A DNA stretch of 64,000 nucleotides from Chryseobacterium sp. StRB126 (GTDB lineage Bacteria; Bacteroidota; Bacteroidia; Flavobacteriales; Weeksellaceae). The notes beneath the pieces were generated by a model. That model saw only the letters and a list, made by a program, of their open reading frames with translations, did no database searches and was not told the origin of the DNA. Shown piece after piece: positions 51,406 through 60,371 of this stretch (position 1 is its first letter; each line of letters starts with the position of its first letter). A program made the position numbers and the translations under genes. The stretch lies in the NCBI RefSeq assembly GCF_000829375.1, contig NZ_AP014624.1, forward strand, positions 3,286,001-3,350,000, in the 5' to 3' direction.

Positions 51406-52134
51406 ATGAATAAACCTATCTTATTCTGTATCCCTTATGCAGGAGGATCATCCATGTCATTCTCAAATATAACAAGTCTGATTAATATTGAAGAACTGGA
51501 AATTAAATGTCTGGAACTTCCGGGAAGAGGGATACGACATCAAGAACCTCTCCTCTCTTCTCTGGATGAGGCAGCAGATGATCTTTATGCAAATGTAAAA
51601 AATAGTTTGGAATTTCCCCAGAGGCCTGTTATCATCTGGGGACACAGTATGGGTGCTATTCTGGCATTATTGATTTCTGCCAAACTATATCAGCATCAAT
51701 TCAATATCGTTGGATTATTGGTTTCCGGAATGAAAGCACCTACCCATCAGTCCTCTAATCACAGCCTGTCAGAAAAAGCTAAGAATAAATTATTATCCAG
51801 CCTTTTGCCGATAAAGCATGAACAGAATAAAGAGGCTCCTCTTTTTCAAAAGATTTACAAAAAAAGAATGGAAATCATGGAAAAAGATGTAGAAATATTA
51901 GAAAAATATCAGGCAAACAATTGGCTACATATCTCTGTAATCAATCCCATAGCAGTCATCATGGGCGAAGATGATGATCTATACCCTGATCACTCTTATT
52001 ATGGAAACTGGAAACTTCATACCTCAGGAAACACTGAATTGTTCACTATAAAAGGCAATCATTTTTTCCCGATGCAGCACCCGGAGGAAACCGCCAGGCT
52101 ACTGACTCAAATACTCACACAGATGTTAAATTAA
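51406..52134 (+). CDS. Type II thioesterase
   Basis: This 242-residue alpha/beta hydrolase of the RifR/GrsT family has an oxyanion-hole region FCIPYAGGSSMSF (7-19), nucleophile Ser81 in IIWGHSMGAIL, an Asp near 192 (GEDDDLYPD) and His near 222 (KGNHFFPMQHPEE). Such enzymes clear misprimed carriers or release the product. It begins 2 nt after the dehydratase stop, firmly in the operon. No type I release domain exists here, so it may be the chain-releasing enzyme. Confidence 0.88.
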   Translation: MNKPILFCIPYAGGSSMSFSNITSLINIEELEIKCLELPGRGIRHQEPLLSSLDEAADDLYANVKNSLEFPQRPVIIWGHSMGAILALLISAKLYQHQFNIVGLLVSGMKAPTHQSSNHSLSEKAKNKLLSSLLPIKHEQNKEAPLFQKIYKKRMEIMEKDVEILEKYQANNWLHISVINPIAVIMGEDDDLYPDHSYYGNWKLHTSGNTELFTIKGNHFFPMQHPEETARLLTQILTQMLN

Positions 52135-52164
52135 AATAATCGTTAACCCATAAAAAAACAAAAA

Positions 52165-53385
52165 ATGAAAGTAAAGAAATTATTATTCTTGCCAGCAATT
52201 GCCTTACTGAGTATAGCTTACTCATGTTCGGATGACAATATCACGCTTGAGCCCATTTCGGAAGCCAATGCTAAGATATCAGCTTTATCTGTATCCAGAA
52301 ATGGGTCATCCCTGGCTGCTTATTTTGGTGATAATATAGACTTCAACAATCTGCCCAATTATGCCAATCAAAGTATCCCAATGTACATATTTCGAAATAA
52401 TACTCCGTTTATTAATCGTATTACGGATGAAGGAGCTACATTAGGAAGGGTTTTATTTTATGATAAAAATCTTTCCACTAATAATACAGTCTCCTGTTCC
52501 AGCTGTCATAAACAGGAACTGGCCTTTGGAGACAATAATATTGCCAGCCAGGGAGTGAATGGAACAACAGGAAGACATTCCATGAGATTAATTAATGTAA
52601 GGTTTGCAGAAGAAGCAAGATTGTTCTGGGATAAAAGAGCCCCTTCTTTGGATGTCCAGACTACAGTGCCTATCAGAGATCATGTAGAGATGGGTTACAG
52701 CGGTCGGAATGGAGCTCCGTCATTTAATGACCTTATTACAAAACTTCAGGGGTTGGATTATTATAGAGAACTGTTCACAAGAGCATATGGCAGTCCGGAA
52801 ATCACTGAAGAAAAAATGCAGAAGGCATTAGCTCAGTTTGTGAGCAGTATTATCTCTTTTGATTCAAAGTATGATGAAGGAAGAACTATGATTGCATCAG
52901 ATTTTCTTGATTTTCCGAACTTCACTGCTGAGGAAAATTTAGGAAAAAAATTGTATATGGAATTTCCCGTTGCTGTTCGCGGAACCCGTGCAGGAGGTGG
53001 ATTAGGCTGTGCAAGCTGTCACTTTGCTCCAGAATTTGGAATGACAGCTTTGAGTGGTAACAATGGAGTTATTGACAAAATAGGCAGTACTGATATTGAT
53101 CTTACAATCACCAATTCACCTTCAATCCGTGATCTAGTGAATTTAAACGGGCAACCTCATGCTCCTATGATGCATTCTGCAGTATTTTCTACATTAGAAC
53201 AGGTCATAGACCATTACAACAATATTCCACAAGACCCCAGAAACAATCAACTGGATAATAATCTTCGTTTAAGAGGATTAAATGCTACACCTGAGGAAAA
53301 AAAGGCTGTGATTGCCTTTATGAAAACCCTCACTGGAAAAAATGTTTACAAAGACAAAAAATGGTCAAACCCTTTTATTAATTAA
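52165..53385 (+). CDS. Dihaem cytochrome c peroxidase, MauG/CcpA family
   Basis: This 406-residue exported protein has a signal segment with a lipobox-like end at Cys21 (SIAYSC). Haem sites are CSSCH (111-115) and CASCH (282-286). GRHSMRLINV, MGYSGRNG and MHSAVFSTLEQVIDHYN are family landmarks. CcpA enzymes reduce hydrogen peroxide in the periplasm; MauG-like ones oxidise protein or small-molecule substrates. It lies 30 nt after the thioesterase with no terminator between, so it is likely the last gene of the biosynthetic operon, an odd companion for a polyketide set. Confidence 0.85.
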   Translation: MKVKKLLFLPAIALLSIAYSCSDDNITLEPISEANAKISALSVSRNGSSLAAYFGDNIDFNNLPNYANQSIPMYIFRNNTPFINRITDEGATLGRVLFYDKNLSTNNTVSCSSCHKQELAFGDNNIASQGVNGTTGRHSMRLINVRFAEEARLFWDKRAPSLDVQTTVPIRDHVEMGYSGRNGAPSFNDLITKLQGLDYYRELFTRAYGSPEITEEKMQKALAQFVSSIISFDSKYDEGRTMIASDFLDFPNFTAEENLGKKLYMEFPVAVRGTRAGGGLGCASCHFAPEFGMTALSGNNGVIDKIGSTDIDLTITNSPSIRDLVNLNGQPHAPMMHSAVFSTLEQVIDHYNNIPQDPRNNQLDNNLRLRGLNATPEEKKAVIAFMKTLTGKNVYKDKKWSNPFIN

Positions 53386-53406
53386 TAGAAATACAAAAAG
53401 AATAAG

Positions 53407-53440
53407 AAAAGAGACTGTCTTTTGAGACCGTCTCTTTTAA
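53407..53440 (+). terminator. Terminator of the biosynthetic operon
   Basis: AAAAGAGAC (53407-53415) pairs with GTCTCTTTT (53430-53438): a 9-bp stem with A and T flanks. It ends the operon and may also serve the convergent WG-repeat gene. Confidence 0.7.
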
Positions 53441-53486
53441 AACAACAAGGAAAACAGAATCACAAAGTTTTTTTGAGAAAATACCA

Positions 53487-55949
53487 TTAGATATCCATAT
53501 CATTCTCCTCGCCAAACGCCTTCCAGTACTGATATTTTTCCGGGTCAGCAAAGCCCTGGTCTTCTTTATAAAAATATAAAAGTCTCCTCAAGGCTGTAGT
53601 ATAATAGCCGTGTTGCAGGGATTTCTCGTAGTGTTTGATTGCTTTTTTAGGGCTTATCTTTACCCCTAGTCCTTCATCATACATAATTCCGTAATAAATA
53701 TCGGAATAACTGCCCTGCGTATCTTTTTTCAAATAACGCTGAAGATTGTCATAATCATTTTTCTGATAATAGATTTCTGCAAATTTTTCATCATTATAAT
53801 AGAATTTCTTTTCTGCCTGTTTATAGTAGTCTAATGCAAGGTCATAATCCTGTAATACATATTCACCATAGAAGTAAAGAAGTCCAAGGTTTTGCATGGC
53901 CAAACCATCTCCTAATTCTGCAGATTTCCTGAAACATTTTAAAGCCTTTTTAATATCCTGAGGATATCCTACTCCGCTCTGATAATGATAACCCAGGTTA
54001 TTCCATGCAACAGCATGATTCTTAGAAGCAGCTTTTTCATACAGGGCAAGTCCTTTCTCCAGATCATTATATTCAGGATACTCATCATGAACATAAATAT
54101 ACCCAAGTTCCACCATCATATCAGTATTTCCACGCCTCACTCCTATTTCGTACAGCCTTACAGCTTCTTCAATTTTTCCTTCTTCAATGTATTCTTCAGC
54201 CCTCGACATAAGGGTTGCATCATCAAAATACTCCTCGTAGCCTGAACCTTTTTTCTCAGTCCATGCCTTATAAAAATCAAGAAAATACTCTTGATCTTTC
54301 CCACGAAGATTATGTCTTTTTTCATACAAAGCTCCCAGCTGGTTATCAGAAACCTGATGTAAAGCCCTTTGGGTGTCAAGAATAAACATTTCATTCCCTT
54401 TATACAGGCAAAGCATCTGTTCATTATAGTCTATTCCTTCACCAATATAGTCATAAACACGACTTTGAGTCTCTGTTTGCTGGTCAAAATAGAACATCCC
54501 GTCTGAAGTGGTCACACGGAAGATTTCTTCCCGGCAGGATTCTATTTTTTTATATTCTTTAGATGAAGGGAGCAACCAACGATCTTCAGCAGCATTATAC
54601 AAGCCCCAGCCGTTTTCATCAGACAACAGGAATACATTCTTCATAAACTGGGTAAACCAATCCCTGTGAATATTTTCAATGCTATGTTCTGTTAACCTGA
54701 ATTCACCGGATTTTATATCATAAATATGCCATTTCTTAGCTTTCTTGTAGGCAAAAGAAGTGTAATAATCATTCAGAATCATCACGGTGTCTACTTCAGT
54801 ATCCAAAAGACTTCCATCAGCTTTTATAATGCTGGTTTTTTTCTGAAATTTATTCGGTTTAACCCAATAGTATCCTTCCCCAATCTCACCCAATACATCT
54901 TCAGGGTGTTCACCTAGATAAACACCATCAAATGTGTAAAAGGCTTTTTTGGAGGTTCCTTCCAGCGAACGATACAGCAATCCTGAATAATTAAATTCAA
55001 AAGGCTCATCAAAACCTTCTTCAATAATAGGTTTATTAAATGCATCAATAAGGCGATACTTACCCTCTTTTTTAGCATTAAAAAGGTAGACATGCCTTAA
55101 CATTTCCAGTTCTTCATATTCACAAGGAATAACAATTTCCCCGGTTTCAATGGTAATCAACCCACATTTTTCACCGATTTCTATAATCCCATAATTCTTA
55201 TTGTCTATAAAAAGAGAATCATAAGCTTCTCCATAGACACATTCAATAAGGACCTTTCCATCATTTCTCAGGTATCCGTACTTTCCATTTTTTTGTGCTA
55301 CCGCAATTCCTTCTTCACTAAAGGCGAATATTTCCTCATAAATCGGTGGCGTTATGATATTTCCTTTTTTATCCTTCAGTCCCCAAAGACCATTGTCTTC
55401 AAAAGACTCCGAAATATCTTTATATAAATCTTCATTCCAGTAGCCAAGACCATAATCAATCCAGTCTGTTTCCAGCATTTCTAAAAAAGATTCATATCCG
55501 CTTCTGGCTAAGATCTCTTTTTCAAGCCAGCCCAGATTCTGTTTGGCCATAGCTTTATCATACAGCTTACTTTTTTCCTTGATTTCCAGCACCCAGTTTT
55601 TGGCCTGATCGGAATGTTTTTCTTCATTCATATTGAAAACATCCCATCCATTGATGACAAAGGTGTCATAAGGAAGATTATCCAACATCTCAAACATTTT
55701 GTTGACAGGCTCATAATACGCTTTTTTGTAAAGCAACTGATTATGTTCACCCAACAACTGGTAGAATGATTTCAGCCTTGCTACTCCATTGATCTTATCA
55801 AAGTACAGCAGCTTTCCTTTTGATCTTTGATCACAGGAGAATAAAGGAAGAAGCAATTCCGGGATCTCGTAATTCCACTCTCCCAGATAGTGAGAGTACT
55901 GGTCCCCTGTTTTTGAATCTACATTATATACGTAAAGACGATGTGCCAT
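53487..55949 (-). CDS. WG-repeat and Sel1-repeat protein
   Basis: This large cytosolic protein has 820 residues and no signal peptide. Residues about 185-560 carry WG/KWG beta-repeats (GLWGLKDKKGNIITPPIYEE, KNGKYGYLRNDGKVLIECVY, EKCGLITIETGEIVIPCEYE, NGWGLYNAAEDRWLL). Residues about 585-800 carry Sel1-type TPR repeats (AVAWNNLGYHYQSGVGYPQD, LAMQNLGLLYFYGEYV). Both parts mediate protein contacts; no catalytic motif is seen. It lies 18 nt after a TPR-rich gene on the same strand, so the two form a unit. Function unknown. Confidence 0.75.
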   Translation of the reverse strand: MAHRLYVYNVDSKTGDQYSHYLGEWNYEIPELLLPLFSCDQRSKGKLLYFDKINGVARLKSFYQLLGEHNQLLYKKAYYEPVNKMFEMLDNLPYDTFVINGWDVFNMNEEKHSDQAKNWVLEIKEKSKLYDKAMAKQNLGWLEKEILARSGYESFLEMLETDWIDYGLGYWNEDLYKDISESFEDNGLWGLKDKKGNIITPPIYEEIFAFSEEGIAVAQKNGKYGYLRNDGKVLIECVYGEAYDSLFIDNKNYGIIEIGEKCGLITIETGEIVIPCEYEELEMLRHVYLFNAKKEGKYRLIDAFNKPIIEEGFDEPFEFNYSGLLYRSLEGTSKKAFYTFDGVYLGEHPEDVLGEIGEGYYWVKPNKFQKKTSIIKADGSLLDTEVDTVMILNDYYTSFAYKKAKKWHIYDIKSGEFRLTEHSIENIHRDWFTQFMKNVFLLSDENGWGLYNAAEDRWLLPSSKEYKKIESCREEIFRVTTSDGMFYFDQQTETQSRVYDYIGEGIDYNEQMLCLYKGNEMFILDTQRALHQVSDNQLGALYEKRHNLRGKDQEYFLDFYKAWTEKKGSGYEEYFDDATLMSRAEEYIEEGKIEEAVRLYEIGVRRGNTDMMVELGYIYVHDEYPEYNDLEKGLALYEKAASKNHAVAWNNLGYHYQSGVGYPQDIKKALKCFRKSAELGDGLAMQNLGLLYFYGEYVLQDYDLALDYYKQAEKKFYYNDEKFAEIYYQKNDYDNLQRYLKKDTQGSYSDIYYGIMYDEGLGVKISPKKAIKHYEKSLQHGYYTTALRRLLYFYKEDQGFADPEKYQYWKAFGEENDMDI

Positions 55950-55967
55950 TTTTTTGTTCTTAAATGA

Positions 55968-58298
55968 TTAAAATCCGAATTTAGAAAACAATCCAGGTTT
56001 TTTCCATGAAGCTTTATATTCATCTGCAATAGGATCATAATCTGCTACTGAACGTACCTGATCCAATATTACATGGGCTTCTTTTACGTTTCCAGCCTGA
56101 TATAATACAACAGCTTTCGCCAGTTCAACGCTTTCCACAAGATCATCGTAACCCCATTCTTCTGTATTGTAAATGGAATTGAATCTTTCCGCAAGGGAGA
56201 AAGTCTGCTCTTTATGATTCAGTTTTTCATAGACACGAACTCCATAGCTTAACCAAAGTACATATTCTTCAGGATCCATTGCATCTTCACATTCAGCATC
56301 ATATTGATTGAAAACCAATGCTGCTTCCTTGTAATTTCCCTGAAGGAAATCGCTTTTCACGATCATATAAATGGTTTTTGCTTTATCAAAAGCATCTAAA
56401 AGGAATTCTTTTTTATTTTGAAGATATCTCTTAGCTGCCAACGCTACTTGTCCATAACTTTCCTCTTCATTATAAATCTGCATCAGGGCATACTGAGGAT
56501 TAGCTTCTCCCGGAAAGCGCTCTGCTACTTGTTCATAATATGATTTTCTGGTATGTAAATCCTGACCATCCAAATGTTCAAATAGAATTCCCTCCAATAT
56601 ATTCTTACCAGCTTCCAGATCTCTGTAATGGTAATCATCAAGTTCCGGATTCTCTATGGTGTACTGATAAGCATAGGTAAGCACCTCTTTTGCTTCTCTT
56701 TGAGCATCATCCCATCCCATAACTTCATGAAGCCGAACCTGTTTAGCTCTGTAGCACAATGTTTTAGAACAATACTCCTCGGATTCTCCATAAATATTGA
56801 AGTAATTATTCAATGCTTCTTCTGCCTCTTCATGATTTCCTCCATCCAGCAAAGCATCAATCCGTACCAGATGAAGCTCCATAAATTCTGAATATTTAAG
56901 CCCTTCAGAAGCAATTGTTGCAGCAGCATGATGATCACCCAATAACGAATATTTAATGGCTAAGTTATTACAGCACATTGCTCTCGTATGCAGATCATTG
57001 TGATAGTCGCTCTCAAACTTTCCTTCCTTATAATATCTTCGGAAAGCTTCATAAGCTTGTTTATACATGATACGATTGACTTCTGTCAATTGTATTTTAT
57101 CATTCTCATCCTCTATTAATTCTATAAACTCGTTCATGCAGACTCCTTCATTATAGATATCGGCAGGATAATCCGGAAATCTCGGAATTTCAGAGGATAC
57201 TGTTCCATTCAAAAGGTATTCGGATTCTACTTTCCGTCTCCAGGAAGTGGCATTGGGTGATAATACTACTGCTTTTTCCAATAAAGGAATAGCTTCATTA
57301 TATCGCTCGTTTTCATATAGGAATGTACCTGCAAAATGATACCCTGAGAACAGTTCCGGGTGAGAATTGATGACTTCAAGGGCATGATGGTAGTAAAAAT
57401 CCGTAGAAACATTCAGAAATTCAGGATAGTTTCGTTCAATAATCAGCTGATAATAGAATACATCAGGATTATTATATCCGTTTCTTATCAGTTCTGCAAA
57501 GCGTTGATGCCATTCTGCCAGTTTTTCATGAACGTGCAGTGCTGAATTTTCACCTTTAATCGCCTTCATCATCATCTTCAGCGAAAGGTCCGGTGCATTA
57601 TTTTCAAACGCAATATCGGCAAGATTGAAAAAATCATATTCATTCCGGCTTACAAAAGTGGAATGCTCTTTGTCAATAAGGGCAGTAAGCTCCTCTCCTG
57701 AAACTATTTTTGTGTGGTCCAATAAATAGATCTTTTTGATCCAATACAGCGAGATGTTTTTGTCCCTGATCTCACGGTTGTCAGCATCTGCTTTTTTAGA
57801 ATAATACATTGCGGCTTCAAGACTGTTCAAAAGCGCTTTATTTTCTTCCAGAGATTCATATATTTTCACAAGGAAATCATAGCCGTGTCCGGCATAATCC
57901 GGATCTTCCAGCATTTGTTCCGCATAACCTATAAACTCTGCTTTATTTTCCTGGGTGAAATGTTTTTTACTTCTGGCGATCTGCATCAGGGCATATTCAT
58001 TTCCTAAGGGATAATCCAGGATGTTATATAATGCTTTCTGATTGTTAGGGTTGATCTGAAGGATTCTGCGTAAGTAAGGAATAACATAGTCCCGGATGGC
58101 ATCATAAACCGCTTCATGCCCTTCATAGTAAACAATGTCATGATAAGCTACTGCCATTAAAAATAAGACTTCCTCATCTTCGGGATGAGATAATAAATAT
58201 TGTTCTCCTTCTATGATACACTGGTCCAGATCTCCTCTGTAAAACAGTTGTTCTAAATTGTCGTACATTATTAATATTTTGTTCAATAATTCAATCAT
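55968..58298 (-). CDS. Large TPR-repeat protein
   Basis: This 776-residue protein is almost wholly alpha-helical with tetratricopeptide-like repeats (LEQLFYRGDLDQCIIEGEQY; YHFAGTFLYENERYNEAIPL; MCCNNLAIKYSLLGDHHAAA). AGAAAGGAAG just upstream is a purine-rich ribosome site that favours the first ATG at 58298 over the one at 58268. There is no signal peptide. It pairs with the WG/Sel1 gene behind it. It is probably a scaffold; nothing shows what it binds. Confidence 0.75.
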   Translation of the reverse strand: MIELLNKILIMYDNLEQLFYRGDLDQCIIEGEQYLLSHPEDEEVLFLMAVAYHDIVYYEGHEAVYDAIRDYVIPYLRRILQINPNNQKALYNILDYPLGNEYALMQIARSKKHFTQENKAEFIGYAEQMLEDPDYAGHGYDFLVKIYESLEENKALLNSLEAAMYYSKKADADNREIRDKNISLYWIKKIYLLDHTKIVSGEELTALIDKEHSTFVSRNEYDFFNLADIAFENNAPDLSLKMMMKAIKGENSALHVHEKLAEWHQRFAELIRNGYNNPDVFYYQLIIERNYPEFLNVSTDFYYHHALEVINSHPELFSGYHFAGTFLYENERYNEAIPLLEKAVVLSPNATSWRRKVESEYLLNGTVSSEIPRFPDYPADIYNEGVCMNEFIELIEDENDKIQLTEVNRIMYKQAYEAFRRYYKEGKFESDYHNDLHTRAMCCNNLAIKYSLLGDHHAAATIASEGLKYSEFMELHLVRIDALLDGGNHEEAEEALNNYFNIYGESEEYCSKTLCYRAKQVRLHEVMGWDDAQREAKEVLTYAYQYTIENPELDDYHYRDLEAGKNILEGILFEHLDGQDLHTRKSYYEQVAERFPGEANPQYALMQIYNEEESYGQVALAAKRYLQNKKEFLLDAFDKAKTIYMIVKSDFLQGNYKEAALVFNQYDAECEDAMDPEEYVLWLSYGVRVYEKLNHKEQTFSLAERFNSIYNTEEWGYDDLVESVELAKAVVLYQAGNVKEAHVILDQVRSVADYDPIADEYKASWKKPGLFSKFGF

Positions 58299-58493
58299 TA
58301 TACTTCCTTTCTACCTTGGCAGAATCAGAATTCATGATATTAGGCTGCAAAATATAAAAAACACGAGGAATAACAAATGACAAGCCTTATAAATCCCGGA
58401 AACCAGTGAGTAAATAATTCTGATTTATAACAAAAATTGATGCTTTAAGTTTTAATTTTAACCCGAAATTCAAAAAATATAAATTTTTCAACA

Positions 58494-59252
58494 ATGAAAA
58501 AATTATTCACAGGGCTTTCTTTGGCTTTATCCGTGATAATGGCCGCTCAAAAAGCTCCTGCTAAAAAAAATTCTTTGGTTCTTTATTCTTACCAAACCTT
58601 TGGATGTGATGTTAAGGGATATTTTGATTCTTCAAAATATAAAAAAGAAGAAATAGATGGCACTTACAAACTTTTATATCCTTTAACATGGTCTCCTTTC
58701 ACATCTCTTATCATTTTTAATCCTGTAAAATATGATAAGGTTCGCAGCAACAATACTCAGCTTTTACAACAGACAGAAAAAGAGTATCTGGAACGAAAGA
58801 AAGAACTTGAGGAACTCAAACTCATAGACCTTCCGATATGGAAAAAACAGCATGAAGAAGCTCTTACCCTTCTGGAAAACGAATATCAGCTCAATAAGGC
58901 ACTTCTTATGGGTTATGCTGATCCGCAATCCCTTAAAAACAGCAAATTTTATACGACCTGCAAAGAATATGCAGATGCCATGACCACCAAGGACGAGGAG
59001 AAAATGTATTCTGTATGGAAAGGGCTATTTGAACCTAAAAAAGGAGAAGAACCTTATTCCGGAACAAAAGATGCTTTTAACGCCAAATGGAATGACCCGA
59101 GAAAGGAAGATTATGCTATTATTGACCTTATGAACGCTTTTAATAATTGCGCAAACCATAGTTTCAGACCTAAAGCTGATGAGGATAATACTTTATTTAA
59201 AACTTTTGAAAAGGTTTTTGTCAAAGTAAAAAGAGATTGTGAAGAACCTTAA
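58494..59252 (+). CDS. Secreted four-cysteine protein (paralogue 1)
   Basis: This 252-residue protein has a signal peptide (MKKLFTGLSLALSVIMAAQ). The mature part has SLVLYSYQTFGCDVKGYFD, a central charged coiled coil (ERKKELEELKLIDLP) and four cysteines: FGCD, TTCKEY, NNCANHS and RDCEEP. All four are shared with the gene at 59407, which is therefore a tandem duplicate. No enzyme motif is seen. I do not recognise the family. Confidence 0.7.
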   Translation: MKKLFTGLSLALSVIMAAQKAPAKKNSLVLYSYQTFGCDVKGYFDSSKYKKEEIDGTYKLLYPLTWSPFTSLIIFNPVKYDKVRSNNTQLLQQTEKEYLERKKELEELKLIDLPIWKKQHEEALTLLENEYQLNKALLMGYADPQSLKNSKFYTTCKEYADAMTTKDEEKMYSVWKGLFEPKKGEEPYSGTKDAFNAKWNDPRKEDYAIIDLMNAFNNCANHSFRPKADEDNTLFKTFEKVFVKVKRDCEEP

Positions 59253-59360
59253 AATTTCAGAAAAACGGCCTGTTTAAAGCAAAAAATTAAAATTCTCATC
59301 AAATAAGAAAAATAACTATATAAAATTGATTAAATTCTTTAGTTTTCGGATTTAAAGCCT

Positions 59361-59368
59361 TAATTTTG
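59361..59368 (+). promoter_or_regulatory. -7 promoter element of the second four-cysteine gene
   Basis: TAATTTTG fits TAnnTTTG, 38 nt before the start at 59407. It shows that the two paralogues can be transcribed separately. Confidence 0.5.
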
Positions 59369-59406
59369 CGCTGAAATTTTAGAAAATCCGGATTCTTTCT
59401 ACAACT

Positions 59407-60177
59407 ATGCGCATGGAAAAAATGATGGTCGGGCTCTCCCTGACTTTATCTGCTATTGTTTTGGGGCAAAAGTCGCCTGCAAAAACCAACAATCTGATAC
59501 CGTACAGCTATCAGACATTCAATTGTGACAACAAGGGATATTTTGATGCTTCCAAATATGAAAAAGAGGAAATAGACGGGGTTAACAAACTTTTATACAA
59601 GTTCAATGGGGTTCATTTTGATACGAATCCTATTTTTAAGCTTTCCAGCCTTGAAGAAATCCGTAAAAATAAGGAACAGCATCTGGAAAACCTGGAAAAA
59701 CAATATCAGGAGAAAAAAGAAGAGCTTTACAGCCTTAAAGTAATTAATCAGCCAGTTTGGAATAAGCTGTATGAAAAAGCTATACAAACTTTTGAGAACG
59801 AATATGAACTGAATAAGGAAGAAATCCTTGCATTTTCAGATCCTACCACGCTTAAAAACAGTAGATTTTACGAAACCTGCAGAGAACCCATTGATGCTAT
59901 ATCTTCTCCCGACAGAGAAAAAATGTTTGCTTCATGGAAAGCCTACACTGAGCTTAAAAGCAAAAACAACGCAGATCCGCAAGGAGTTATGAATCGTTTC
60001 AACGCTAAACTTAGCGATCCACAAAGTGAAGATTATGCCCTTATTGATATGATTGGTTTAAGTTTTCATAACTGTGCCAACAGCAGTTTCAGACAGAAAC
60101 GGGATGAGGAAGGAAATCTTTACAGGGACTTCGATAAAATTTTCACAAAACTGAAGAAAAATTGTGACGAACCTTAA
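59407..60177 (+). CDS. Secreted four-cysteine protein (paralogue 2)
   Basis: This 256-residue protein is clearly homologous to the upstream neighbour: signal peptide ending near VLGQ, LIPYSYQTFNCDNKGYFD, a coiled coil (EKQYQEKKEELYSLKVIN), and cysteines in FNCD, ETCRE, HNCANSS and KNCDEP. Spacing of the cysteines is conserved, so two disulfides are likely in the periplasm. It has its own promoter and terminator. Function unknown. Confidence 0.7.
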   Translation: MRMEKMMVGLSLTLSAIVLGQKSPAKTNNLIPYSYQTFNCDNKGYFDASKYEKEEIDGVNKLLYKFNGVHFDTNPIFKLSSLEEIRKNKEQHLENLEKQYQEKKEELYSLKVINQPVWNKLYEKAIQTFENEYELNKEEILAFSDPTTLKNSRFYETCREPIDAISSPDREKMFASWKAYTELKSKNNADPQGVMNRFNAKLSDPQSEDYALIDMIGLSFHNCANSSFRQKRDEEGNLYRDFDKIFTKLKKNCDEP

Positions 60178-60206
60178 TAGGGATTGAAAATTAAAAATTA
60201 TAATAG

Positions 60207-60233
60207 CAGTACCATTTTGGGTACTGTTTTTTT
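60207..60233 (+). terminator. Terminator after paralogue 2
   Basis: CAGTACC (60207-60213) and GGTACTG (60219-60225) pair, followed by eight T. Confidence 0.75.
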
Positions 60234-60371
60234 ATTGGCAGTTATCTGTATTTAGTTTTTAAGGACATTTGGATACAGAATGGTTAAGGGAAGGTTAATG
60301 ATGCCTACTTTCCTTGGAGGGATTATAAATAGATTTATTTTCGTTGCATTAACCTGTAAAATTTATCTTCT

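Noticed and set aside
44983..52134. Flexirubin or aryl-polyene cluster
   Set aside because: No DarA/DarB, ammonia lyase, halogenase or outer-membrane export genes are present, although KS, KR, DH and ACP are shared with such clusters.
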